Counted from the stretch's first letter, positions 22,150-32,677 are shown. The stretch is 64,000 bases of DNA from Metallyticus violacea (GCA_030762175.1 JAUJEO010000019.1:1060001-1124000), one strand, 5' to 3'. Program-made: numbers and translations. Notes: a model not told the origin generated them from the sequence alone.

Positions 22150-24032
22150 GTGAGTTACTATTTTACATTTCATTCATCCAAACTTGAATTTCATTATTTT
22201 AATAGAGCAATGTGATTTTATATATAAGACGATTCATTGCATAGTATAATTAAAACAAGAAAGTGCACATCTTATTTATATAATATATAAAGGTGCATGT
22301 AATAACTGCAAAGGAGAGAAGCAATATTTGTTTGTCTTTTCTCTCTCTCTGATTTATATCTAGGTTTTATAATGTCTGAAATACTGTAAAATAGTATCAG
22401 TTTATTTGGTAAATATTTAGATTAGCGTGCTTTTTGCTCTCCCCAGCAAAATTTCCAAAACCTTTGAATTTAGCACAGAAAATCGAGAATACTTAAATAT
22501 TATAATTTTGCTCTAAAGCAAGTAACATGTCGATAATGATATATAGCAATACTTATTGTTCACTTATAAGAACTTGCTTAATAACTGGAAGTTTGAGGAG
22601 GATTATGAAGGATAGGAAAGGGCAGGAAAGAGGAGTAAAAGCATTCAAAAGTAGAATTGTTTTCTTCCTCTTTTCCTCATTTACCACCTTATGCTTCTTG
22701 TGCAGTCACACTTGCATTATTTGTATTTTCTCTAACTCAAACTCTCTTTCTCGTTCCATGCCATTGTCAGTAGATCTTAATGTCCATTCATTATTCCTTT
22801 TGATAATTAAACCTAGACCCATTAATTGAGGAGACATTTAATGCATTAGTCATGCTGGTGGACACAAGAATCTTTTACTGAGATGTCTCATAACCTCGTG
22901 CATAAGAACAAAACTTTCAAGCAACAATACATCATTTTATAGAAACAGAATTCAAAACACTTGAAAAGGGTAGAACTAACAAATATGCATTTCATATGAC
23001 TGAAAACTTCACCTTTGCACACTCACCATGCATGTATAGTTGACCTACATTCCTCATATGTTATTACCAAACAATTAATTCAGTAATGTAAAAATTGAAT
23101 TTTTGCAGTCCTGCAACGTGAAATGAATGCAATTGCATTTAGAACAAATAAATACATGCTAAATATATCTCTTACGTGTAAAGCAGAGCAAGTTAATCTG
23201 ATTAATTAACACATATTTAATGATATTTATTATATGCATCATACAGCTTTTTAAACTGTGGTTCTAACTATCATAATTAATTAAGCATTACCTTTTTAGT
23301 GTAATTATTTTAAACATTTCTCAGACTGCAGTAGGTTTTTTTAGAGGATTAAGGGAATGAATGAAATCATAGCATCTGGAGTTTGAACTAATGTAACCTT
23401 GATTACCTTAAATCACAGTGCTATTTTACACAGATTTTAAAATAAATCTTGGATGGATCTTCACAATATGTGCATTGGCATAACAATTTTTTCTTAATTT
23501 TAAATATCCCATTCAATTATACAGCATTTCTTTTAATTTACTCTGCATGCAAACAGAGAGGTTGACAAAAGCTGTTCATGCCATATGCATAACTTGACAA
23601 GCACTTTGAGTAGCCTAACAGACAATGTAGTCAATGAGAACTTGCAAAAAACATACAACAAACATGTCAATAAAGATGTAGCTTATGAATAGTGAACTGT
23701 TATTAAAAAACAAACTAAAGACTAGTTTTGAATAGCGGAAATTTTCACAGTGAAATATAGTGAAATTTGAGTGATTTCCTCAATTATAATTGGTTAAACT
23801 AAAGACTGTTTCTGTTCTCTGCACTGAGCAAGGTACAGTAATAAGTGACTGCAGTAATCAAGTTATACATGCTCATGTCATTATGAGGCAAAGAGTTAAC
23901 CTGAGAGTAGCCTCTAACCACCCTCCCACCTAGTTGATGATGTGTTCATGAGCTCCAGGTGCATTAAAACTAGCATACTTTGTTCATGTACTAATTAAAA
24001 CAAAATTTTCCTGAAATTTTTTAATGTATAAG
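22150..24032. other. intron 2 sequence, nothing recognised
   Basis: AT-rich non-coding DNA. A short CT run occurs near 22340. The 100-codon open stretch at 22527-22829 is low-complexity and has no recognisable motif, so it is not called as a gene. Confidence 0.4.
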
Positions 24033-24043
24033 AATAAATTATC
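24033..24043 (+). repeat. TSD of PLE E (left), AATAAATTATC
   Basis: A perfect 11-bp repeat of 27255-27265, bracketing the outermost of three nested PLEs. Confidence 0.75.
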
Positions 24044-24250
24044 GTGTAAATAATAATTAAATTTGGAATCTAACAGTGAAGCACGCATTAATAATCTCTT
24101 CTGAGTCAAACTATTTAAACATACACACACTTTCTTGCTTCACTTACTGGGAATTTACTCAGGACATGTTTTATTGTCCTTTGTCCACATCTTCAGCTGT
24201 TAAACAACTGTTGGATCATTTGTTGAAATTGGTTTGGTAGGTATTTGAGT

Positions 24251-24262
24251 TGACTTATTCAA
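24251..24262 (+). repeat. TSD of PLE D (left), TGACTTATTCAA
   Basis: A perfect 12-bp repeat of 27065-27076, lying inside element E. Confidence 0.85.
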
Positions 24263-24311
24263 CCAATGTACTAAAATTTGTTCACACTAACTCCATTCAC
24301 TTACATAAAAA

Positions 24312-24625
24312 TTGGACATATGTTTTGGGAGTGATCCCTCCCATCTTCAGCCTGTAGACAAACTGTTGTTAGAAGTGGCGGTTGGGTCTCTTGATGTTCT
24401 TGTGGCAGCATCTGTCGGTTCTATTAGGAACTTGCTGAGTTCGTCCATTGGAGGGAAATCGAAATTCATTAAGTTTTCCTTGTTTTTTGTAATGAAAATT
24501 TTTTCCCAAGTGGAAAGTTCTATTGCATTGTGAAATTATTTCAGTAGTTTTGTCTCTGGTTTAATTTCATGATTTTTATTTCAAAAGTACCTGCTATCGC
24601 TGATTTATCAATTTGTTTTAAGCGA
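24312..24625 (-). pseudogene. PLE D left-arm C-terminal fragment
   Basis: The minus strand encodes the C-terminal portion of the PLE protein (FPPMDELSKFLIEP-like and WEKIFITKNK-like), ending in the direction of the 3' terminus. Truncated by the inversion and by insertion of C; not functional. Confidence 0.6.
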
Positions 24626-24638
24626 ATATTTATAAAGT
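24626..24638 (+). repeat. TSD of PLE C (left), ATATTTATAAAGT
   Basis: A perfect 13-bp repeat of 26430-26442, within element D. Confidence 0.9.
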
Positions 24639-24725
24639 ATATAAACTTAGGCTTTCACGGCCGGCGTCAATCCAATAAAACGATGATTTATCCGGGCTTC
24701 TTGGCCGTGGTCTAGAGGTAACACT

Positions 24726-24774
24726 AGTACCTGACGTTTCGCCCGCCACTCCGTCGGGCATCCTCAGAGGACTG
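24726..24774 (-). ncRNA. hammerhead-like motif, PLE C left arm
   Basis: Inverted copy of 26326-26375 with the same core (CTGAGGA, T, GCCCG/CGGGC, GAAAC, GTC). Confidence 0.6.
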
Positions 24775-24847
24775 ACAAACTCAAGAGTAGCGTTCTGGAG
24801 AACGCACCGTCAATATATAGGGGAGCGAGTACCTCCCCACTTCCCTA

Positions 24848-25170
24848 TCATTGGCCCGCCTCTCCGCCAATCATGGTGCGGCTAGGGTCCCCCCCTACTG
24901 TACGTCCGTCCTGGCTTCTTATTGGCTTGATCCTGGTGTTCTCCAAGACCGGCATCCATGCTTTGTGAATTCGTGTAGCCTCTTCTTTTTTATTGAAATT
25001 GTCCTTGTGCTTAAAAATCTCAATGGCCTCACGGTACAACCTCGAATAATATGGGGCTGTATTGTCGAGAATATCCGTCTCCCCGAACAGGATATCGTGG
25101 CCCGCCAACATAGCATGTTCTGCCACCGCCGATTTTTCAGTTTGACCAAGACGACAATTACCTCGATGTT
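24848..25170 (-). pseudogene. PLE C left-arm GIY-YIG C-terminal half
   Basis: The minus strand from about 25170 encodes the second half of the GIY-YIG domain and the C-terminal tail (EKSAVAEHAMLAGHDILFG to GGEAGQ), identical to the plus-arm protein. It has no start or RT of its own because the inversion cuts it. Confidence 0.8.
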
Positions 25171-25179
25171 CCTTTATCC

Positions 25180-26253
25180 GTGTACGTACACTCCGTTAAC
25201 TTTTACATGCAGTATTTTGAGAAAAAGGCCTTGGAGTCAGCCCCGTACAAACCTAAGGTTTGGTGGAGGTATATTGATGATACTCTTGTTATCTGGCCAC
25301 ATGGCGAGGGGGAATTACAAGGGTTTTTGGACCACCTAAACAGTGTCAATGAGAGGATCCAGTTCACCATGGAAAGGGAGAAGGATGGTTGCATTGCGTT
25401 CCTGGATGTGTTGGTTAACAAAAAGCCAAATGGGACATTGGGCCACACTGTATATAGGAAACCAACCCACACGGACCGGTACTTACAAAAAACGTCAAAT
25501 CATCATCCACGTCAGAAGAGGGGGATCATCAAGACCTTGGCAGTACGGGCAAAACGCATCTGCGAACCGGGGACCTTGGAACAAGAAATGAAACACCTGA
25601 AGGTCACACTGCAAGCTAATGGATATGGTTATGGAGAAATCAACCGGGCATTACATCCCAATAAAAAACGGGTTCGTACGGAGAACCCGAAAACTCAGAT
25701 TTCAGCTTGCTTACCGTACATCAACAAGGTCACAGACAGAATAGGGAAACTATTAGGGAAATTTAATATACGTACTTTATATAAGCCTACCAAAAAGCTG
25801 AGATATCTTCTTCGATCAGTGAAAGACAAGCGGGACCCCCTTTGTTCAAGAGGCGTTTACCGCATTCCGTGTAGTTGTGGTAAAGTGTATATTGGGACCA
25901 CAAAACGGAGTGTACGTACACGGATAAAGGAACATCGAGGTAATTGTCGTCTTGGTCAAACTGAAAAATCGGCGGTGGCAGAACATGCTATGTTGGCGGG
26001 CCACGATATCCTGTTCGGGGAGACGGATATTCTCGACAATACAGCCCCATATTATTCGAGGTTGTACCGTGAGGCCATTGAGATTTTTAAGCACAAGGAC
26101 AATTTCAATAAAAAAGAAGAGGCTACACGAATTCACAAAGCATGGATGCCGGTCTTGGAGAACACCAGGATCAAGCCAATAAGAAGCCAGGACGGACGTA
26201 CAGTAGGGGGGGACCCTAGCCGCACCATGATTGGCGGAGAGGCGGGCCAATGA
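25180..26253 (+). CDS. PLE C RT-GIY-YIG protein, 5'-truncated but open
   Basis: A 357-codon open frame. The first few codons come from the inverted arm; element sequence starts near 25196. It contains RT motif C (WWRYIDDTLVIW; YIDD at residues 31-34), motif D (GCIAFLDVLV) and motif E (YRKPTHTDRYL). After a linker comes a GIY-YIG endonuclease (GVY at 225-227, CSCGKVYIG with YIG at 237-239, then RTRIKEHRGNC and EKSAVAEH). RT fingers and the motif A and B palm are absent, so it cannot be an active polymerase. In PLEs the endonuclease nicks the target and the RT copies RNA there. The lack of stops suggests a recent insertion. Confidence 0.85.
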   Translation: MYVHSVNFYMQYFEKKALESAPYKPKVWWRYIDDTLVIWPHGEGELQGFLDHLNSVNERIQFTMEREKDGCIAFLDVLVNKKPNGTLGHTVYRKPTHTDRYLQKTSNHHPRQKRGIIKTLAVRAKRICEPGTLEQEMKHLKVTLQANGYGYGEINRALHPNKKRVRTENPKTQISACLPYINKVTDRIGKLLGKFNIRTLYKPTKKLRYLLRSVKDKRDPLCSRGVYRIPCSCGKVYIGTTKRSVRTRIKEHRGNCRLGQTEKSAVAEHAMLAGHDILFGETDILDNTAPYYSRLYREAIEIFKHKDNFNKKEEATRIHKAWMPVLENTRIKPIRSQDGRTVGGDPSRTMIGGEAGQ

Positions 26254-26325
26254 TAGGGAAGTGGGGAGGTACTCGCTCCCCTATATATTGACGGTGCGTT
26301 CTCCAGAACGCTACTCTTGAGTTTG

Positions 26326-26375
26326 TCAGTCCTCTGAGGATGCCCGACGGAGTGGCGGGCGAAACGTCAGGTACT
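26326..26375 (+). ncRNA. hammerhead-like ribozyme motif, PLE C right arm
   Basis: CCT, then CTGAGGA, one T, helix II GCCCG/CGGGC with a 9-nt loop, GAAA, C, GTC with the predicted cut after 26368, then AGG. Helix I is CCT/AGG, extendable by AGT/ACT around one bulged T. Helix III is only A-C/G-T without a loop. Sense to RNF41. Confidence 0.65.
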
Positions 26376-26429
26376 AGTGTTACCTCTAGACCACGGCCAA
26401 GAAGCCCGGATAAATCATCGTTTTATTGG

Positions 26430-26442
26430 ATATTTATAAAGT
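26430..26442 (+). repeat. TSD of PLE C (right)
   Basis: Identical to 24626-24638; element D resumes here. Confidence 0.9.
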
Positions 26443-26540
26443 GTTCTTTTTTCCGGATTTTCAAATTCCTCTTTGTTTTTCTTGGGAAAAACAGCTGCTA
26501 TCGCTGATTTATCAATTTGTTTTAAGCTAATATTTCTAAA

Positions 26541-26906
26541 GTGTTCTTTTTTCCAGATTTCCAAATTCCTCTTTGTTTTTCATTGGAAAAATACATTGAA
26601 AAAACAAAGAGGAATTTGGAAATCCGGAAAAAAGAACACTTTAGAAATATTCGCTTAAAACAAATTGATATAGCAGCGCACTTTTGGAATAAAAATTATG
26701 AAATTAAACCAGAGACAAAACTACTGAAACAACTTCACAACACAATAGAACTTGCCACTTGGGAAAAAATTTTCATTACAAAAAACAAAGTAAAACTTAA
26801 TGAATTTCGATTTCCCTCCAATGGACGAACTCAGCAAGTTCCTAATAGAATCAACAGATGCTGCTACAAGAACATCAAGAGACCCAACTGCCACTTCTAA
26901 CAACAA
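26541..26906 (+). pseudogene. PLE D right-arm GIY-YIG fragment
   Basis: The plus strand encodes KYIEKTKRNLEIRKKEHFRN (YIG changed to YIE), a domain end with AAHFWNKNYEI, and WEKIFITKNK. It then shifts frame to a tail resembling the B-family C-terminus. Start and RT are absent; not functional. Confidence 0.7.
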
Positions 26907-26913
26907 TTTGTCT

Positions 26914-26957
26914 ACAGGCTGAAGATGTGAGGGATCACTCCCGAAACATATATCCAG
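26914..26957 (+). ncRNA. hammerhead-like relic, PLE D right arm
   Basis: GG, CTGAAGA, T, a damaged helix II (GTGAG against CTCCC; the left arm still has GGGAG/CTCCC), GAAA, CATATATC. Core and GAAA are kept, but helix I is only GG/CC. Probably inactive. Confidence 0.4.
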
Positions 26958-27064
26958 TTTTTATGTAAGTGAATGGAGTTAGTGTGAACAAACTTTAGTG
27001 CATTGTTTATTTATATATATATACCACTCCATTGTCAACAGCTTCATAAGTCCATTTAATTGAG

Positions 27065-27076
27065 TGACTTATTCAA
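27065..27076 (+). repeat. TSD of PLE D (right)
   Basis: Identical to 24251-24262. Confidence 0.85.
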
Positions 27077-27148
27077 GTTTATCAAAACCTCCAGATGCAA
27101 TATGACACCTACTAACTCAATTTCAATGAATGATCGAACAGATTTAAC

Positions 27149-27190
27149 AACTGAGGATATGGATGACGGTCCACAAAACATGTTGAGAGT
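27149..27190 (+). ncRNA. hammerhead-like relic, PLE E right arm
   Basis: CTGAGGA, T, a weak helix II (ATGGA/TCCAC), AAAA in place of GAAA, CATGTT. The catalytic G of GAAA is lost, so this is a relic. Confidence 0.35.
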
Positions 27191-27254
27191 AAATCTCCAG
27201 TAAGTGAAGCCAAAAAATGTGTGTTTAAATAGTCTGACTAAGAGGAGATTAATA

Positions 27255-27265
27255 ATAAATTATCA
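27255..27265 (+). repeat. TSD of PLE E (right)
   Basis: Identical to 24033-24043. Confidence 0.75.
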
Positions 27266-27659
27266 CTTTATACAATAAACCAGTTTGCATCACAATTAAA
27301 ACTTTTATGCCCACCAGCCAATGAAGGATGCCAAAGAGCACATGATAATGCTGACATCTGGAGTTAGGTAAAGAAAAACACAGTATAATAAGACACTAAT
27401 TCTCTTCCAGTTTTATAGACTGCAGTAGGCAAATTTCAATTCTTCACTGAATTAGTGAATAGAGTTTAAAAATGGCAAACAGTTTAGTGCCTGATTATGT
27501 TTAAAAATATAATAATTGTTGGAGTCTAGTGGGAATTATTCTAAAGAGTGACTATTAAGTGTTGAATTATAGGGGAACTGATCAGTAACAAATACCAAGT
27601 TTGCTTCACATTTCTGCCACCAGTATACACCTTTAAATGTTTTAGTATTTTTTTAAAAT
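27266..27659. other. intron 2 sequence, nothing recognised
   Basis: About 0.4 kb of AT-rich DNA without recognisable features. Confidence 0.35.
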
Positions 27660-28450
27660 TTTTTTCAACGTGTGATTATCCAGAGCAGCCATTATGGTAG
27701 TTATCTTTTCCCGAAGATGATCCAGATCTCAGATTTTCATAACATACCCATGAAGTTTCAAAATGTGTCCTAACACCAGAGTATTGTAGTTGATTGACCA
27801 TAATGCTCATTCAACAGGTCCCCTTCTCCTAATTCAGCATCTAGGAAACATGTCCATTTTACATAGTGAGGTATCATCCCATTTTACATAAACCAAATGG
27901 AATGACTTCTGATTAAATCAAGTATTTCATCATCCAACACTTAAGAGATAATTTTCTCCATTGATTGATGATTAAAATAGAATCTCTCATTCTATAAACC
28001 ATACTACACCATCAGTTTTTGAGAGCATTGCATTTTATTGCCAATGAAGCAACTGTGGTTCATGTTTGAGCAGTACCTGAAATTTTGTTTGTTGATCTCT
28101 CCAGTATTGAAATTAGCCTCATTGGAGAACATTACTCCCTATCTCAAGAAATATAGTTTTACTATAATATGATGCAAGAACCTTTTACATTTTTATATTT
28201 GCAGCCAGGGTTGTCCATTATTTGGTGCAGAGGCTCAAGTTTTATGAATGAAGTTTTTAGTGTTAAAATTTTTTTCGTTGTCCAAGAAAGCCAGTTTTAA
28301 TGCTTGTGTACTTCACTGATTTTTCGGGTAAGTATGCAACTTGTCAAGCACTGCAGTTATGATCTCTTTATCTATGGACAGCACCTGAATATGCTTCTTA
28401 AGAACCAATTCTGTAGTGCAAAATTTATTTAGCAATTTCTGAACAGTATA
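27660..28450 (-). pseudogene. Tc1/mariner-like transposase relic
   Basis: The minus strand around 28150-28000 reads FSNEANFNTGEINKQNFRYC, the first-D region of a DDE transposase (usually FSDEAxFxLxGxVNxxNxRxW, with D changed to N here). Further down WFM and HYVK blocks resemble the region around the second catalytic residue. Numerous stops; dead. Ends not resolved. Confidence 0.5.
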
Positions 28451-28523
28451 ATGAATTAAGTGACCTCCTTGTTCACAAAACCAAATGATCTGTACTCTTT
28501 TGCCTTTTTAGTATATAGATCAC

Positions 28524-28592
<69 letters not shown>
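28524..28592 (+). repeat. (TAA)n microsatellite
   Basis: About 22-23 TAA/ATA units. Confidence 0.9.
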
Positions 28593-28595
<3 letters not shown>

Positions 28596-28969
28596 CAGCT
28601 TATAGCCAGACTTTGTAGTCACCCACTAGATTACTGTATTTTATTAATGGATATTTATTTTAAGCTCATCAGCACTTAATTCTACCCAGTGTTAAACTTG
28701 ATTATTCTTGATTAATAGCAGTACTAAAAATGTTGACTTCAAAGTATATAGCTGAATTATAGTTTATTAGCTGGTGGATATTTCCACTTTGTTGTAACTT
28801 TCCTCTAAAAAGTAATGCATTATTTTCATTGATAATGCAAGAAATATATAAAACATTTCTTTTGTTACTATATGTTAAAGTAGATGCTAGCAGTAGACTA
28901 AGATGGATGTGCTTTATCAGGTGCTCCATAGTGGGTAAAACAATGCTTAATAAGTTGGAAACTTATCAA

Positions 28970-29580
28970 ATGAGAATAGGTTGTTTAGGAAGAAGAAAAA
29001 TGCAGAGAAAAAGAATTGGTATAGGGGAAATTTCTATAGATCAACAGTTATTACTGACAATGGCAATGCTCATTATTGACAGAGTAGAAGTAAACTCTGG
29101 GTCAAAAGAATTTGAGCCAGTAACATGTTTATTGAAAATCATAACAGAGGAAGTGGGTGAATTGAAGAAAGCAGAAAAGTAGCTTAGCACAAAAATTGAT
29201 ACCCACACTGAACAAGTAAATGTGGTTCTGTAAGGGATAGGGGAAGCGGTGAATAAAGAACTTCGGGTATGTAAAGAATGGGTGGAAAAAATCAGTAAAA
29301 GATGTGAAGGACAAAGAAAACTAAATGTTATATTTTTTTGAAGTGGAAGAAGATGAAATTAAAAGGTTAAATCAAATTGTAGAAGAATTTTTTGAAAGTA
29401 AATTAGATATAAAGTGGGTTGGATGGGGAATAGTAGATTTTACAGATTTGGGGAGGGGTGGAAGTGGAAAACCTAGACTGTTCATAGTGAAAGTAGCAAG
29501 GATAAATTTGAAATGGTGGATATTAAACAATTCTAGAAAATTGAAGAGAAGGAAAATTTATATGGAACAGGACTAGGATG
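28970..29580 (+). pseudogene. LINE ORF1-like region
   Basis: Two open stretches (within 28829-29182 and 29325-29576) are rich in Glu and Lys, with LNQIVEEFFESKLDIK, GKPRLFIVKVA and WWILNNSRKLKRRKIYMEQD. The layout fits the nucleic-acid-binding first ORF of a LINE. Not certain because no zinc knuckle was seen. Confidence 0.5.
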
Positions 29581-30079
29581 AAAACCAAAGAAAATATAGA
29601 ATCACATTATTCCCAAAAAATGAAGGAACCTAGGGATAACGGAAAAAGTTCATTTGTCAAAGGACTGTATCTACATGTTGATGGTAACAGACAGGAAGTA
29701 GATCTATGTAAAACTGCATGAGAAGCAACGTTATGTGATGAGGTGGCTGATAAGCAATAGAATTGGCGGGGAAAGAAACAAAAGGAAACTGACATATGCT
29801 GGAAGAAAGGGAAGAGAATATCAATTATGTGGGGAGAGTGTTTATGGAGGGGAAAGCATGTAATCTTGTGACATCACCTAAAAGGATGGTATCTCCAGAC
29901 AAACAGGAGAAGGAAATGGCAGACTTGCCTACAGCTAGGTGAAAGAGTACTGGTGGTTGTGCAACACCAGAAGGCAGTACTTTAGAAATAATTAGGAAAC
30001 ATGGATGCAAGGGAAAGGGTAACAACAAGGCTCAAAATTAAATTTGGAAAGTTTTAAGCCAGTGACAGGATCAAGTTCA

Positions 30080-30750
30080 AAATATCAAAGTGATATTATG
30101 GAATGCAGAAGGTTTAAAAAATAATAAATGGTATGAAATCCTTGAGGTATTAAATTTATAGAATGTGGTGGCAGTGGCAAAGAATGGATTAAGGAAGAAA
30201 GGATATAAATTGGTTTTGCATACAACGGGATAAATAGAAGAAGGAATTAAGGGAGAGCTTCATGTGAGTTGGGTGTGTCTAAAGAAGAGCAGTGAATTAT
30301 TTTCTCACATAGTGAGGAAAAAGTCAGCTCTAAAATACAAGTTTTATAGTTAAGAATTTATAAAATAAAAAGTGTGTAAGTAAGTTAATCCTTGGGGGAT
30401 ATATATATATATATAACGGTCCTTAAGTATCAGATTTTTATGATGAAAGGTTTTTCATAAATTTGGGGAAGGGATATGCAGGAGTTAAAGAGAAAATACC
30501 AAAGTATAGAATTTATATTAATGGGAGATTTGAATGCGAGAATAGAGGAAGAGAAAATTAAGTTGCTAGAAGTGAAGGGTGGGTGTGAAAGAGACAAAGA
30601 TATTTCAATTGTGAGGAAAAGTAGACATAGTATTTGTAATAAGAAAGGTAAAATGCTACTAGAGTTTTGTGAAGTTAATAATTTGATAATATGTAATGAG
30701 GTTAAAGGAGATGATATGGAGGGTACATTTACATTTGTAAATGCAAAATA
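30080..30750 (+). pseudogene. LINE AP endonuclease domain
   Basis: Starts with VILWNAEGLKNNKWYEIL (the WNAxG block of APE-type nucleases). It includes FILMGDLNARI (30507-30540, the GDxN catalytic block) and SxxSICNKKGKMLLEFC followed by NLIICNE. Stops between these blocks mark it as dead. This nuclease makes the first nick in LINE integration. Confidence 0.8.
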
Positions 30751-30999
30751 GACAAAATGTCATTGATTTCATTTTATGTAGTGAAGGGGTAGATGAGAAC
30801 GTTATAAATTTTAAAGTACAAAATGAAGTAGTAGTGGTAGTGGTAATTTTCCTTTAGTGATAAGATTGCTTATAAATAAGCATATCCTACAGGAAGCAGC
30901 ATGGGACTAGTATGGTACAAGAGAGAAAGATTGGTTAAAATTTTGGAAAGAGATATAAGAGTTGAGGATATAGAAAAACAAGAAATATAGGCAAATCTT

Positions 31000-31480
31000 A
31001 ACACCAAAAAATCTCTGAAATTGTATAATACACTAAAAATGTGTGGAGAAGAGAAAGATATATTGAAATTTGTGATAAGGTAGGAAGGGAACCATTCCTG
31101 GCATGGTTTAGAACAGGAGTAAAATATTGAAGTGGATTAAAAAATGGATACACTAAGGGGAAATGTCTTGTGTACGAAGAACCAGATAGTATTTGGCATT
31201 GTATACTAGAATGTAAACAAACCAAGTTTTGGAGGGAACACTTCCTATTATGAAAATGGGAAAACCTACCAGATGAAATAAGAGGTAGAAGAATTTTAAA
31301 TTTAAAATCAGATGAAAACATAAAGGAACTAGGAAAATACATAGGCAAGGTAAGGCAAAAATGGTTATGCGTGTAAAATACCTAGGAAATGTGCTTGAGA
31401 ATAATATTGCCAGATATAAGAAGGATGAAATGATTAGGGTGTTAGTGTGTGTAAGGTCCCAAGGAATAAGCAACTCTCAA
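31000..31480 (+). pseudogene. LINE C-terminal tail
   Basis: Plus-strand fragments include WHCILECKQTKFWREHF, the Cys/His tail typical after the RT, and a lysine-rich end. It follows directly after endonuclease-proximal sequence, so the RT has been deleted. Confidence 0.55.
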
Positions 31481-31548
31481 GGATAGAAATTTGGCCAAAT
31501 AGATTTAATTAAAAAAGCAGAAAGGTTTAGTATTGTAGGAAATAAATA

Positions 31549-31560
31549 TAACAATATTGT
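31549..31560 (+). repeat. TSD of PLE B (left), TAACAATATTGT
   Basis: A perfect 12-bp repeat of 35965-35976. The first few bases could also belong to the element end, so the true duplication is 7-12 bp. Confidence 0.75.
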
Positions 31561-31666
31561 TAAGTAAAAATTGTACTTACGAAGCTGTAGACAATGGAGT
31601 GGTAATATATGTTACATTAATGCTTTCAGTTGTTAACACTAACTCCACTTACTTATTTAAAACTTT

Positions 31667-31704
31667 GGACTAGTTTCGGGAGAGGTTCCTCCCATCATCG
31701 GCTG
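31667..31704 (-). ncRNA. hammerhead-like relic, PLE B inverted arm
   Basis: Inverted copy of the motif at 33251-33290. Confidence 0.4.
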
Positions 31705-31714
31705 CTGTTGACTG

Positions 31715-32677
31715 AGTGCCGTTGTTCGAAACGGGGGATGGACGCCCGTTCGCCCCTGTGGTGGTATCTCGTGGCTCTAATAGAAACTTGCTGAGTTCAT
31801 CCAGCGGCGGAAAATCAAAATTCATTAAGTTGTTCTTATTTTTTAAAATGAAAATTCTCTCCCATGTGGATAGTTCTATTGGTTTGCGAAGTTGTTTCAA
31901 TAATTTAATTTCTGGTTTTATTTCATGATTTTCTTTCCAAAAATGAGCTGCTATTGCTGATTTGTCTATCTGTTTCAATCTAATGTTCCTAAAATGTTCT
32001 TTTCTTCGAATTTCTAAATTTCTTTTTGTTTTCCCAATGTAGCTCTGTTCACAATCTGCACATTTAATCTCATATATTCCTGATTTTTGTTCTGTGGGAA
32101 TGGTATCTTTCATTGTGCAGTCTACTAAATTTTTTATATTGTATTTGTTCTTTGGGGCTAACATAATTCCATGCTCTTTGAATATCTTCTTAAATTTGTT
32201 GTGGTAAGTTGGGTGGTATGTGAAACTTTTGAATTTATATCTGTCTTGGGTGTTTTTAAGTGTGGAGACTTCCTTAATCGATTTTTGTCTTTTAGCTTTT
32301 TTGATGATTTTTGTTATTGAGTCTGTGTTGAAACCATTAGTTATAGCCGTCTTCATTATATGTTGGTGTTCCATTTTGTACTCGGTTTCAGTCAATGGGA
32401 TGTTGATTAGTCTGTGTGCTAAACTGTGAAACACTGCATATTTATGTGGGGTGGGGTTATAGCTATCATTTTTTATGTAATTTTCTGTGTGTGTTTGTTT
32501 CCTGTGAATTCCAAAGTTAAAACTGTTTGCATTTCTTATTATTTTTAAATCAAGGAATGGGAGACAACCATTTTTCTCTTCTTCTATGGTAAACTGTACA
32601 GATTTGTGTTGTAAGTTGAGGAGTTTCAATGCATCTGTAGAATGTTTTTTAGGTATTATTGCGAATATGTCGTCCAC
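31715..32677 (-). pseudogene. PLE B inverted-arm C-terminal RT and GIY-YIG
   Basis: A 335-codon minus-strand frame that starts inside the RT at motif C (VDDIFAI; the first Met is in MDDIFAI) and runs through the GIY-YIG domain to the natural C-terminus (GRNLSRN). Its sequence agrees with the B ORF but lacks the 2-nt insertion found at 35736. No RT fingers, so not functional. Confidence 0.85.

Larger units (their letters stand above)
24639..26429. mobile_element. Penelope-like element C (innermost, youngest)
   Basis: The minus arm is 24639 to about 25195 and the plus arm about 25196-26429. The arms look identical over their shared ~530 bp, and the minus arm encodes exactly the last 92 residues of the plus-arm protein. 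It is much richer in G+C and CpG than its surroundings, which suggests a recent arrival. The left end alone has an extension (24639-24669). Flanked by 13-bp TSDs. Confidence 0.9.
24263..27064. mobile_element. Penelope-like element D (middle of the nest)
   Basis: The minus arm is 24263-24625, continuing at 26443 to about 26590; the plus arm is about 26590-27064. It is head-to-head with 3' ends outside. Coding remnants on both arms match the end of a GIY-YIG protein (ATWEKIFITKNK). The right end alone has an extension (about 27003-27064, with CAACAGCTTCATAAGTCC). An imperfect tandem duplication of about 100 bp (about 26430-26630) sits at the inversion junction. Without C it is about 1.0 kb. Confidence 0.8.
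24044..27254. mobile_element. Penelope-like element E (outermost, short)
   Basis: E consists of 24044-24250 (minus-oriented end) and 27077-27254 (plus-oriented end), diverged inverted copies of each other (TCAAACTATTTAAACA against TGTTTAAATAGTCTGA; TTCACTTACTGG against CCAGTAAGTGAA). Without the later insertions it was only about 0.4 kb, so it was non-coding or nearly so. The left end alone has an extension (24044-24085, with AACAGTGAAGC). It carries hammerhead-like relics in both arms and is flanked by 11-bp TSDs. Confidence 0.75.
28830..31548 (+). mobile_element. second LINE family, copy 1, split by PLE B (tail at 35977-36245)
   Basis: A plus-strand element with an ORF1-like region (about 28970-29580), an APE-type endonuclease (30080-30750) and a C-terminal tail (about 31000-31480). 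The RT between them is deleted. Its 3' UTR continues on the far side of PLE B at 35977-36245, where the recurring GATGAACTGGGGACTG block and an ACTACTACT tail are found. Many stops; dead. Confidence 0.75.

Noticed and set aside
24851..25339. A 162-codon plus-strand open frame beginning MARLSANHGAARVPP
   Set aside because: It is antisense to the PLE C left arm, whose minus-strand frame has the GIY-YIG domain. The same frame reappears antisense at 25846-26250. It is a shadow frame.
28524..28592. Regular short units considered as a CRISPR-like array
   Set aside because: The unit is 3 bp with no spacers; a microsatellite in a eukaryotic intron.
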